From positions 1-40,815 of the IMG/VR virus record IMGVR_UViG_3300046804_003631: a DNA stretch of 40,815 nt; one strand, written 5' to 3'. The translations under genes were made by a program, and so were the position numbers. Numbering within the stretch: the first letter of the stretch is position 1; each line of letters starts with the position of its first letter. Under the pieces are notes generated by a model. The model searched no databases. It saw only the letters and a list, made by a program, of their open reading frames with translations, and was not told where the DNA came from. This document shows positions 15,708-24,815 of the stretch, piece by piece. The DNA is from a virus.

Positions 15708-18700
15708 TCAAGCTTGTGATTCAGTCCAAGTTAGACGTGCAGTAACTGTTGTTGCTGCAGCAGTATCAGTTGGAACAACTGCCAGAGTTAGAACGTCTGG
15801 TCCGTTAGGGAATACATAATCTCCACCGAGAATGCTGTTGCCAAGTTCCACAAGTGTTCCAAGATCTTGTGTGATTGGAGAGTTTACAGCAGCACGGAAT
15901 TCGAAGATTGAGATACCACCGCTGATGGTATCAGCACTTTGACCAGTGTGCTTGATGATTTGACATAGTGAAGGAGAACCGTAGTTGGTGAAGTATGCTG
16001 ATTGTGAGAGGTTACCATTTAGAATGAGACGTACTGAAGCAGGTTTGTTGTTTGTATTACCAACAACAAGACCAGTTGAATTCATCTTAAGAATCATTCT
16101 GTTAACGAGATCTCTTTCGCCAAGAGGACCAACGAGTGAAGTATCAACCGATGGAGCAAGGCGAATTGAGAGAATCGGTACCGCAACACCAGCAAGTGTC
16201 TGTGGAATCGAAATAGTATCCGAACCAGCAGAACCAGAAGCAACGGAGAAGAGGTATGCCTTGTCATCCTCAAACTTACCATCCATGATTACCGAAGCAC
16301 CCCAGTGATAGAGTGATGGAGCATAGGTTGGAGAATCGCCATTTTCAATTTCATAACGAGCAGGTAGGTTACCAGAACGGAGGTAAGCTTCGTTCTCCTT
16401 GTTGTTGTGAATAAACTCGTGAACGTAAGTTACAATACCTTTTTGATCTTTGAATCCGAAGCGGACCTTACCAGCACCATACCATGAGTAATCCATGTAT
16501 GCCATTTGCTGGCGGTGGATGTCGAGCTTGAATCCAGTTACGCCGTTTCCATCACACTTATCAATATTCCATTGTGATTGTGGAACCTTAAGATCGATAA
16601 TCTTGGTAACTACAATCTTAGATCTTGAAGTTCCTCTATAAGCAGGAGTGATGGAAGCAGAAGTATCAGAATCAACAGCAGTAATCTTGTATGTCATACC
16701 GCGAATTACAACTCTATCGTTTACAGATAGTTGTTTGGTGAATCTTGTGCCATTACCAGAAATTATATTTCCTTTAAATGTGCAAGCAACTGTGCCAGCC
16801 ATTTGTGAAGTTGCATTTCTTCTTACACAAGAGAGATTCTGACCATCATACTCGAAGAACATACCGTTTTGGTCATCAAACATACCAGCGCGGACTCTTG
16901 CATCTGCCCACTCATATAGGAATAGAGATGCGAATCCAGATGGTGCTAAATCAGAAGGAACGCCATTAGTTGCATAGCGGAAGGTGAATTCATCAATAAC
17001 GTTGTTAACAGTAAAGTATAGACCGTTCGCTGGAGTTACATAAGGAGCATTTACTCCAGAGGTAACAGTTACATCTTCCACAATAATTCTGTTTCCAGCA
17101 ATTAGTTTGTGTGGTTTTCTACTAATCACAGTTGCAAATGATGATCCATCATGAGTAATGCTAGAAACATCAATCGAAGGACTGAAGTTGATGCCAGTAG
17201 AATACTGCAGACCTTTACCAGACTGATAACGGAAATATCTTCTGGTCTGTCTTGTGATTTGTACTCCAGGAGCTCTTGCTGCTGAAATTTCAACACCACC
17301 ATCAAATGATCTATGTAGATTCAAGCAATCTGGTCTTACAAACATTTGAGTTTCATAAATGAATGGAATTGCTTGGAGAACACCATCACGAATGTTAGCA
17401 CCAGTTTGTGTTAGATAGTAGTTGCTGTTTGTACCAGTTAATGAATCTGATGCTAGAGCACCACCAGACTGATAACGAATGTAGGAGCTTGAGCAGTATG
17501 TAGCAGCAACTAGGTAATGGTTGAAACCTTGACCAGTTGAAGTAATATCAATAAACTGGAATGTAAGTGCGTTGCTAAGCGAGCTAGCGAGACGAATTAC
17601 ATCGTCATTAATCTTGATGATGTAGTAAGTAGAACCTTCAGCTAAACCACCAATAACGTTACCGATACCAAAACCAGCAGAATAGTAAACCTTAACACCA
17701 GTGTTTAGACCATGATTTGGAATATAAATTTCATCTCTTTCAGTTGAAATAACTGGAGTTGCTAGACCAGAAACAGCAACTGCTATCGTCTGTGGGTTGA
17801 AGTTAATTTGACGAGTTGGATATGGGTCAGTAACAATCATATCCGAATCATTGTTAACTGCAAGTACTTGCATATCAAATACAAATCCTTCATACTTCTC
17901 GAAACGATGTGATGAACCACTACCGTTTGCAGTAGGAATGATTTGGTCAACTCCAGTACCAGTTGAACCACCGATGAAAGCACCAGCAGGTGAACTGTGA
18001 ATTGTGAAGTTGTTGGCGTCAATTACGTTGATGTAGTAGAGAGTGTTTGCAGTCATGCCACTATATGGCTGCTGTGGAAGTTGTGAAGTATATTCTTGCC
18101 AGCTACCATTAGTCCCTTGGTGCCATCCACCTTGAGCATCCAGTTTGTAAACAACAGCATCGCCAGTAGATAGACCGTGACCGTTGATGTTGAAGATACC
18201 AGTTGAAGTGTTAGCAACACCAGTACCAGAAAATACAAGGGTCTTAATTGGCATCCTACCAGACAACTTAACGCTATCACCACCTCTATACTGAGCAAGA
18301 AACTTGGTTGAGTATGAAGGAAGTGGTGGGAGAAGCATCCAGTTGAGGTTTGCTCTACCGTCAGAATCTTGTACGGGTTGGTTTCCAGAGTTACCAACAA
18401 ATGTTGATTGACCAGGAGCAGTAGCACCAGTTACTGACATGTAGTAGCTGTTTCTGAATATAACAACATCGCCATATGTATAAGTATCAGATGTGTTCCA
18501 ATCACCTTTGAAGGTTGTTCCTCTTAGTGATGGGTTGGTTACTTTAAACTGGTGAAGTGTGCTAGTTCCAACGCCAAGAATATCAACTAGGTCGGTATTT
18601 GTGTAAGCACCCACCCATGTATTGTGGAGAGAGAACTGGTTAGCAGCCTGACCAGCGGCAGCACCACCTTTTGCCTGAGCACCAGCAGTATTGTTGATGA

Positions 18701-21700
18701 AATACTGGCGGCCAGTTACTAGACCATTGATATTTCTACCATTACCCCATACTTGATAGATGATTCTATCACCAGTGTTAAATCCATGACCAGTGAATAC
18801 AATTCTATCAGAAGCAGCGAGAACAGCAGCATTCGAAGATCCATTAACAATAATATCTCTAGCAACAATAGTGGCGAGACCATTTCCTAGAGATTCTCCA
18901 GTAACTTGCAAAGTAGTGATGGTATGACCAGCATTAACTGTGCCAGTAGTTGAGAAGTTTTGAATTGCAATACCATTTAAAGCATCTTGCTTAGTATATG
19001 CAAGTTGGAACATATCGAGGTTTCTGCGAATTGTATAATAAGTTCCAGAAATGAATCCAGTACCACCAGGAGATCCACCAGTTGTTGAGTTTGCTACAGT
19101 CACAGAAGATACTGTAGATGAAACTACCTTGAAAGTTCCATTATAACCATTTGCAGTTGATCCACCTACAGTTACGCCAGAAATTGTAATTGTTTGGTTT
19201 GGAACGATATCAAATGGAGATGATGGTAGTGTTCCAAAACCATATGTTACAAAACCAGCAGAAGGAGATGAAGCCGTGATGCTAGTAATCTGTAAATCAT
19301 ATAGAGCATTATAACCAGCGCGAGGGTTGGTATTACCAGTGGATCTACCAATTTCAAAGCTGTTTCCATTTCTAGAATAAACAACTCTTGTGCCAGTAGT
19401 TAGACCATGATCTTGATAATAGAATGTGCCAGTTCTTAAGTCGGTATTCTTAGCGGGGTCAAAGGTAATAACTCTATTACTAATAGTATTACCAGGAGTA
19501 AAAGATACCTTATAATCAGATACTGCAACAGCATCATATCCACCATCGATAGTTCCAGTTGAGGAAACATTAACTAGGTTGTGAGTGCCACTGGCAGAAG
19601 ATGTAAGAGGAACTGAGTCATAGTATTGTACGAATGACCAGTTACCAGCAGAACCTGTGTTTGTAATATCAATTGGGAAACCAGCAAAAGCAGCAGCTCT
19701 GGAGTGTGCTAACTGGAAGTTGTTGGCGTCAACGGGAATTGCATAATAAAGTTGAGCGTTTGCAGACTGAGAAGTATTGATGATAGTGTTAGTAATAGCA
19801 CCAGACGTTGTATACGCTGAGATAGCAACGGTTTCGCCAATTCTTAGACCGTGACCAGTCAAGTTCCAAGTATCAGTTGTAGAGTTGGATGAACCAAAAG
19901 CAACTGAGAAAGATCTTGGAGTTGCGGTATCTCTAACTTGTAACTGGAAGCTTCCATTTACTCTGTAGATACTTACTTCTGCTGGAATTGCTCTAGCAGT
20001 TGTGCCACTGTATCCTCTTGTAACTGTAACAGTGTTTCCACTCACAGCAGTAACAAGCATTTTTTCATTTAGATAAACACCAGTCCATAAAGTATTTCCT
20101 ACGGAAATTCCAGATCCAATAGAAGTGTTTAAAGTTAATACTGTAGCGTCAGCACCATGGTCAATCGTAGTAAATAGACCAGTTGAAATTGGAGTGAAAT
20201 CGCTTACGTTTCTTACTGTAAATAGACTACCATTTACAAGACCAGGAGCACCTGTATAAGCACTGCCAACTTCAGAAGCACCAGTAGACTCATATCTTAC
20301 AATATCTCCTTCGGTTAAAGTTTGTTGCTCAATAGGTAGGAATATTCTATTACCAAATGGGTTTGCAACAGAAGAGTTAGCAAACTTAACTTTTGTGGTG
20401 CCAAAAGGTCCAGAAACAGAAGTGGTTGCTTGTGAAGCAGTACCAGTGATAGTTAACTGAACTGTTGGTTGACCAGTAGGTAACGTAGATGCCGAATATG
20501 CCTGTACTTTGAAAATATCATCATTGATTGGCACCATGTAATAACGGTTTCCACTAGTGAGTCCTTGAATAGGAGCTGTAGCTTGTGTCATCGTCATGCT
20601 GACTCTTGGCCAGTTAACACCAGTAGAATCCGTTACATAATCGAATAGAGGACCAGGGAAACCAGCAGTAGCAGGGAATACACCTTGAGTATCAGTTGTG
20701 CCTCCTGTAAACGATCCAGAGATGCTATAAGCAGTTCTTTGCCCAGTAACACCACCGTGGTTTGGTAGATAGAAACTATTTGAATATGGGTTTTCTGCGA
20801 TACGGCAGCAAATAAATCTACCAGCACCAGTAGTGTGGTTTGAAGTAAAGTTGATTGGAGAACCACTATCAGCAAGAGTAATAGAGAATTCACTAGCGCC
20901 AGAAACTGGACCAGAGTTAATTAATGTTCTTGCAAAATACTTCTGGAATGATGCATATGTGTTTGGAGTTTCAGTTACAGCACCAGGAAGTGTTGATCCT
21001 GTACCATTCTTAAGAATGATTTCAGCCTTTTCTGTCATGTATGGAGGTAGGTTTGCATAAGCACCTAGAACACGGTCACGACCACCGCCACCACCACCAG
21101 CAGCTGCTGAGAATATGTTAACTGTGAAACCAGGATGAATTTGATACACGCCACCAGCCCATGTGTTTGCTGTGGAGAAGTTTACACGAGTAGCACCAGT
21201 AGAACCAGAATAAGGACCAACACCAGAAACAGTTTCAGTAGTGCGAAGTTCAATTTCATCTTTGTTAATTGGCTCAACATAATAAATTGCAGACTGGGAA
21301 GCAGATTCTACTGGAGCTGTTACACCACCAGTCCAAGTATTTCCTCCACCAATAAAGATAATTGGAACACCCGATGCTAAACCATGGTTCTTAATGAAGA
21401 TTCTATCAGATGAAATGCATTCACGAGTAAACATCTTACCAGTGATTGAGCACCAATCGTGAATAGAAACACGAGTGTGATTCAACCATGAAGTTGCACC
21501 ATCATGTATTTGAGCACGTGCGCCAGAACGGAATACTTTAATTGTTGCACCACCGACAGTTCCACCGAATGAAACAGGAGTTACTGAAACAGCTGGGTTT
21601 GTAGTTGAAAGAGTAATAGAAGTAGAAGTTACTGTAGAAACAAAATAGTTTGTATTCAGAGAAACACCAGTTAGAGAACCAACGTTAGTGAATCTAACAA

Positions 21701-23477
21701 TAGATCCTACGCGAGTTGGGAGGTCACCGTTGCCAAGATTTGTTAATGTATTAACGGTTAGAGTTGCACCACTAGCTGCAGTGATAGTTGGTGAGAATGT
21801 ATTTTCAAAATTCTTTGTTCTAATAATAGTATTTGTTGCTGCAGCAGCATTTGATAACACGTAGGTTGCAGAAACAGTTTGGTTGGTAAAAGCGGCACCA
21901 GTGCTGTTGGATGGACCTTCCATGATGAAGAAGCTATCAGTTTCTCTCCAGTTCTGACTCGTAAAACCAGGAGCAGTTGGAGTTGCTTTTACAACATAAA
22001 CACCATCAAGACCAGCAATACCAGTATCACTTAGAGTGATCTGACGCTCTGGATAAACACTCATTTGACGGTTTGTTCTGCCGCTAAATGTAACTTTAAC
22101 TTCGGATTGACCGTTTATAATTTGAATAGATGAAATATTTTGTTGAATTTCATAACCTCTTGTATTGAAAAGAGAGAAAGTCAAGTTACCGCTACCAGAA
22201 CTAGCAAAGTCAACGAGGACATCATTGTTATAAGCATTCTGTGGGTTGGTTGCTAATTTAATAGTATCAGAATCTACAACAACAGCATAGAAGAATGAAG
22301 AAGCCGCTACTCCAGTTCCGTTGTTGTATATTGGTAGTTGACCTGCGGAAACAGCAAAACGACCTGTTGAAACAGCGTTGATTGTTGGATGTGATCCAGT
22401 AGAACCTAGATATGTGATGGGGTCTCCAGTTACTAATCCATGATTTGTAATAGTGATGGTATCTGCGGAAACGTTAATACCAGTTGCAGCATCAACAACA
22501 CGAAGAGCAGTACCTGCGTGATAAGGTTCATATGTGTTGAAATCACCAGTATCTAGAGAATATGAAATTCTATCTTCGACGTTACCGCCAGATGTAATGG
22601 AAGAAGCAGCAAATGCAACTCTTTTATTAGAAAGAGTATTTGTTAAATAGAATGGAGAATTAACTTTGAATCCATGCTTATATGGAGTAGTTACTGTTAG
22701 AGTGCTTGTAGATGCGTTGTCAGTAACAACTGGTCCTTCATCAACATTAACACTATTATCAAAAGGAATTTGTGATTGGACATAGAAACGACCAGTCGTG
22801 ATAGTTACATAAGCAGTATTGATGCTTACTGGAACTGAAGGTGAACCAGGCTGTACAGTTCTTGTTTCGTATGTGAAGGTGTAATCTGTTGTTTTGCGAA
22901 CTAGGAATGTACCTTCTGCTGTTATACTGTCGAGACCGCGAACATCAATAGGGATACCAGTCGTTAGACCGTGAGGTGATGTTGTGGTTACAGTAACAAT
23001 TCTGCCACCATTTGTGCTTACATCAGAAACATTTGAGAGGGGGGTATCGCCACTGATTGAATAGTAACCAGGAACGTTATTAACTCTTTCTAGAGTTTCC
23101 CACTTGGTTGCTTGTAGACCATATTCGAAGTCGGTATCAATTAGAGTGTTTGGCTCTGATACGCGAAACTTAGATACTGGGTCTAAAAGGGTATCAACTG
23201 GTTTGATTTCAACACCATCTTGCTCTGTAAAAATTTGAAGAACATCACTGTTATTCTGTCCAGTGGTGTCGTAATTTAGAGTGATAGTGGTTAAATCTGT
23301 AGATGGATTATAATCTACAGCAGTTGCTTTTAGAGCAGGGTCGCCAACGTTGTAGATAACGGTGTTGGCGGTTGCGTTGTTGATTAAGAGTAATCTCTTG
23401 AAATTTATATTACCTTTGATTGTAATCTGACGAGCAGCTTTATTAAAGGTATAGTCAAATGCTAACTTTCTTGCCAT
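15708..23477 (-). CDS. giant modular tail fibre/adhesin protein (2589 aa)
   Basis: The largest gene here, last in a six-gene fibre operon. Residues 101-128 carry FRVSEPNTLIDTDFEYGLQ, a conserved virion-protein motif related to AFGRLRV in the 463-aa protein. From about 165 to 2030 the protein is built of diverged beta modules, many opening with 'HGL-x-TG' and ending 'YY.I..D.n.i.La'. I place them near residues 170, 270, 347, 700, 910, 1206, 1356, 1564, 1769, 1925 and 2127. A glycine-rich hinge lies near 800 and one CBM5/12-like unit near 1658. The last 500 residues align with the 463-aa protein. Several modules resemble the E1_FCCH fold often detected in phage fibres. No enzymatic motif is seen. 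The start has AAAGGAG eleven bases upstream. Likely surface exposed and host-interacting. Confidence 0.92.
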   Translation of the reverse strand: MARKLAFDYTFNKAARQITIKGNINFKRLLLINNATANTVIYNVGDPALKATAVDYNPSTDLTTITLNYDTTGQNNSDVLQIFTEQDGVEIKPVDTLLDPVSKFRVSEPNTLIDTDFEYGLQATKWETLERVNNVPGYYSISGDTPLSNVSDVSTNGGRIVTVTTTSPHGLTTGIPIDVRGLDSITAEGTFLVRKTTDYTFTYETRTVQPGSPSVPVSINTAYVTITTGRFYVQSQIPFDNSVNVDEGPVVTDNASTSTLTVTTPYKHGFKVNSPFYLTNTLSNKRVAFAASSITSGGNVEDRISYSLDTGDFNTYEPYHAGTALRVVDAATGINVSADTITITNHGLVTGDPITYLGSTGSHPTINAVSTGRFAVSAGQLPIYNNGTGVAASSFFYAVVVDSDTIKLATNPQNAYNNDVLVDFASSGSGNLTFSLFNTRGYEIQQNISSIQIINGQSEVKVTFSGRTNRQMSVYPERQITLSDTGIAGLDGVYVVKATPTAPGFTSQNWRETDSFFIMEGPSNSTGAAFTNQTVSATYVLSNAAAATNTIIRTKNFENTFSPTITAASGATLTVNTLTNLGNGDLPTRVGSIVRFTNVGSLTGVSLNTNYFVSTVTSTSITLSTTNPAVSVTPVSFGGTVGGATIKVFRSGARAQIHDGATSWLNHTRVSIHDWCSITGKMFTRECISSDRIFIKNHGLASGVPIIFIGGGNTWTGGVTAPVESASQSAIYYVEPINKDEIELRTTETVSGVGPYSGSTGATRVNFSTANTWAGGVYQIHPGFTVNIFSAAAGGGGGGRDRVLGAYANLPPYMTEKAEIILKNGTGSTLPGAVTETPNTYASFQKYFARTLINSGPVSGASEFSITLADSGSPINFTSNHTTGAGRFICCRIAENPYSNSFYLPNHGGVTGQRTAYSISGSFTGGTTDTQGVFPATAGFPGPLFDYVTDSTGVNWPRVSMTMTQATAPIQGLTSGNRYYMVPINDDIFKVQAYSASTLPTGQPTVQLTITGTASQATTSVSGPFGTTKVKFANSSVANPFGNRIFLPIEQQTLTEGDIVRYESTGASEVGSAYTGAPGLVNGSLFTVRNVSDFTPISTGLFTTIDHGADATVLTLNTSIGSGISVGNTLWTGVYLNEKMLVTAVSGNTVTVTRGYSGTTARAIPAEVSIYRVNGSFQLQVRDTATPRSFSVAFGSSNSTTDTWNLTGHGLRIGETVAISAYTTSGAITNTIINTSQSANAQLYYAIPVDANNFQLAHSRAAAFAGFPIDITNTGSAGNWSFVQYYDSVPLTSSASGTHNLVNVSSTGTIDGGYDAVAVSDYKVSFTPGNTISNRVITFDPAKNTDLRTGTFYYQDHGLTTGTRVVYSRNGNSFEIGRSTGNTNPRAGYNALYDLQITSITASSPSAGFVTYGFGTLPSSPFDIVPNQTITISGVTVGGSTANGYNGTFKVVSSTVSSVTVANSTTGGSPGGTGFISGTYYTIRRNLDMFQLAYTKQDALNGIAIQNFSTTGTVNAGHTITTLQVTGESLGNGLATIVARDIIVNGSSNAAVLAASDRIVFTGHGFNTGDRIIYQVWGNGRNINGLVTGRQYFINNTAGAQAKGGAAAGQAANQFSLHNTWVGAYTNTDLVDILGVGTSTLHQFKVTNPSLRGTTFKGDWNTSDTYTYGDVVIFRNSYYMSVTGATAPGQSTFVGNSGNQPVQDSDGRANLNWMLLPPLPSYSTKFLAQYRGGDSVKLSGRMPIKTLVFSGTGVANTSTGIFNINGHGLSTGDAVVYKLDAQGGWHQGTNGSWQEYTSQLPQQPYSGMTANTLYYINVIDANNFTIHSSPAGAFIGGSTGTGVDQIIPTANGSGSSHRFEKYEGFVFDMQVLAVNNDSDMIVTDPYPTRQINFNPQTIAVAVSGLATPVISTERDEIYIPNHGLNTGVKVYYSAGFGIGNVIGGLAEGSTYYIIKINDDVIRLASSLSNALTFQFIDITSTGQGFNHYLVAATYCSSSYIRYQSGGALASDSLTGTNSNYYLTQTGANIRDGVLQAIPFIYETQMFVRPDCLNLHRSFDGGVEISAARAPGVQITRQTRRYFRYQSGKGLQYSTGINFSPSIDVSSITHDGSSFATVISRKPHKLIAGNRIIVEDVTVTSGVNAPYVTPANGLYFTVNNVIDEFTFRYATNGVPSDLAPSGFASLFLYEWADARVRAGMFDDQNGMFFEYDGQNLSCVRRNATSQMAGTVACTFKGNIISGNGTRFTKQLSVNDRVVIRGMTYKITAVDSDTSASITPAYRGTSRSKIVVTKIIDLKVPQSQWNIDKCDGNGVTGFKLDIHRQQMAYMDYSWYGAGKVRFGFKDQKGIVTYVHEFIHNNKENEAYLRSGNLPARYEIENGDSPTYAPSLYHWGASVIMDGKFEDDKAYLFSVASGSAGSDTISIPQTLAGVAVPILSIRLAPSVDTSLVGPLGERDLVNRMILKMNSTGLVVGNTNNKPASVRLILNGNLSQSAYFTNYGSPSLCQIIKHTGQSADTISGGISIFEFRAAVNSPITQDLGTLVELGNSILGGDYVFPNGPDVLTLAVVPTDTAAATTVTARLTWTESQA

Positions 23478-23500
23478 TTTAGTTTATTCTCCTTTTGAAA

Positions 23501-24400
23501 TTAGAATCCGAATGTTAGTGAAAATGTTAAAGCTGCCGCCTTAACTGCAGCAATTTGTTGGGTTACGTTACTGGTGTTATCACCTTGAGCAAATAATTCC
23601 CAATAAGCAGGTGCTTGTTCTGGGTCTCTTGCGCCACCATCAGCAATGGTGTATTCTTGGATATTTATCCAAGCACTAGCACCTTTAAATACAATTTCTC
23701 CTAGTGTATAATCAGAAACTGCACTCCAAGATCCTCTCCACCTTAAACCAGTTTGGAGGAAAGTCCATTTTGTTATATCTGACGAAGGTTTTACGTTAGT
23801 ATTGGCAACAATCGCAACGTAAAGATTGCCACCATACTGAGCAACATCACCTGGCTTATATGTAGTTGCTCCACTCCATGCTCCCACTGGGGATAGTCCA
23901 GTGACTAGGAGACCCCAATCAGCAGAACTTGAAGAAGGAACTACGTTTGTATTGATTGTTTTAGCGGTATAAGTATATCCGCCATAAGCAACAATATCTC
24001 CTGGTTGATATTCGGTTGAATTACTCCAACTATTTTCAAACTTTAATCCGTTAAGATAAGTTGAAAATTTAGTAGGATCATATATGGTTGCTGAAATGTG
24101 TGGTGTTGTACAAACATAAATTGAGTTACCATAAGTAACAAGGTCATTTACTTTGTAAAAAACGTTTGCTGTCCACGTCCCTGTTACTTCGTAACCTGGA
24201 ACGTGAACATTCCATCTACTTGTAGGTGCGCCTAAATCAGTTACATAAAATGCCGCTTCATCAACGGCAGATGTGTGGTTGACAACACAAATATATGTGT
24301 TACCACCAAACTTCACGATATCATCAATTTCGTAGGCTGTATTAGCATTCCACGCGCCTCTCCAATTAAATTTTAATCTACCTAATCTGAAGTCTGCCAT
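23501..24400 (-). CDS. five-repeat CBM5/12-like carbohydrate-binding fibre protein
   Basis: The 299 residues are five tandem repeats of about 50 residues, beginning near 13, 72, 122, 172 and 221. Each reads roughly 'G.W...t.Y..gDiV.ygg..Yv', as in RGAWNANTAYEIDDIVKFGG and GAWSGATTYKPGDVAQYGG. This is the carbohydrate-binding module 5/12 (chitin-binding-like) pattern, with the conserved W, Y and aromatic positions kept. The protein likely binds cell-surface polysaccharide. It precedes the 2589-aa gene in the same operon, which holds a single stray repeat of the same type. An AGGA precedes the ATG. The N-terminal 'FRLGRLKFNWRGAW' looks like the anchor to the virion. Confidence 0.88.
   Translation of the reverse strand: MADFRLGRLKFNWRGAWNANTAYEIDDIVKFGGNTYICVVNHTSAVDEAAFYVTDLGAPTSRWNVHVPGYEVTGTWTANVFYKVNDLVTYGNSIYVCTTPHISATIYDPTKFSTYLNGLKFENSWSNSTEYQPGDIVAYGGYTYTAKTINTNVVPSSSSADWGLLVTGLSPVGAWSGATTYKPGDVAQYGGNLYVAIVANTNVKPSSDITKWTFLQTGLRWRGSWSAVSDYTLGEIVFKGASAWINIQEYTIADGGARDPEQAPAYWELFAQGDNTSNVTQQIAAVKAAALTFSLTFGF
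23656..23673. repeat. perfect 8-bp inverted repeat in the CBM-like gene
   Basis: CTTGGATA and TATCCAAG face each other with two bases between. It lies within the codons for WINIQ in the last CBM repeat and includes a GATAAATA on the minus strand. Probably coincidental, but a hairpin or internal promoter is possible. Confidence 0.4.
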
Positions 24401-24412
24401 TTTGTTTTCCTA

Positions 24413-24814
24413 TTATTTTGGACCTGTGTATGTGTAATTGTTGTTTAGTCTTGCGACTAGATAACCTTCATCATCAATAAAATAACGCACTTTTCTAGTT
24501 TCAAATCTATACTGTTGGTATTTATCATTGCTATCATTTAAATCTCCAACATTATCTACATTGTTTATTCCTCCTGAAGATGAAATATTATTTTTTGGTC
24601 TTCCAGGTGGAAGAGATTCAACATAATCGTCCAAACTATAAAAAGAATTTTTAATTGGACTATTAAAAACTTGAATGTTAGTATTAGAAGATGCATCTTC
24701 TAAAGTATAAACTAGCATTCCATCAGCTGTTTTTGAAAGTGCATGAAAATCAAATACTGATGAGGAAGATCCTCCCCCTCCAGTTCCTATTAAATTACTT
24801 AAATTAATTGCCAT
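24413..24814 (-). CDS. small protein of the fibre operon, glycine/serine hinge
   Basis: This 133-residue protein starts MAINLSNLIGTGGGGSSSS, so it has a flexible Gly/Ser hinge at 11-19. It continues with VFDFHALSKTADGMLVYTLE and ends YFIDDEGYLVARLNNNYTY. No family recognised. It lies one base after the 731-aa fibre gene stop and 12 bases before the CBM gene, so it belongs to the same operon. It may be a fibre connector, trimerising or assembly protein. That is inference from context. Confidence 0.75.
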   Translation of the reverse strand: MAINLSNLIGTGGGGSSSSVFDFHALSKTADGMLVYTLEDASSNTNIQVFNSPIKNSFYSLDDYVESLPPGRPKNNISSSGGINNVDNVGDLNDSNDKYQQYRFETRKVRYFIDDEGYLVARLNNNYTYTGPK

Positions 24815-24815
24815 T

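Noticed and set aside
23661-23668. GATAAATA inside the 299-aa gene as a late promoter
   Set aside because: It lies well inside a coding region and far from the next start; such AT-rich matches are expected by chance.
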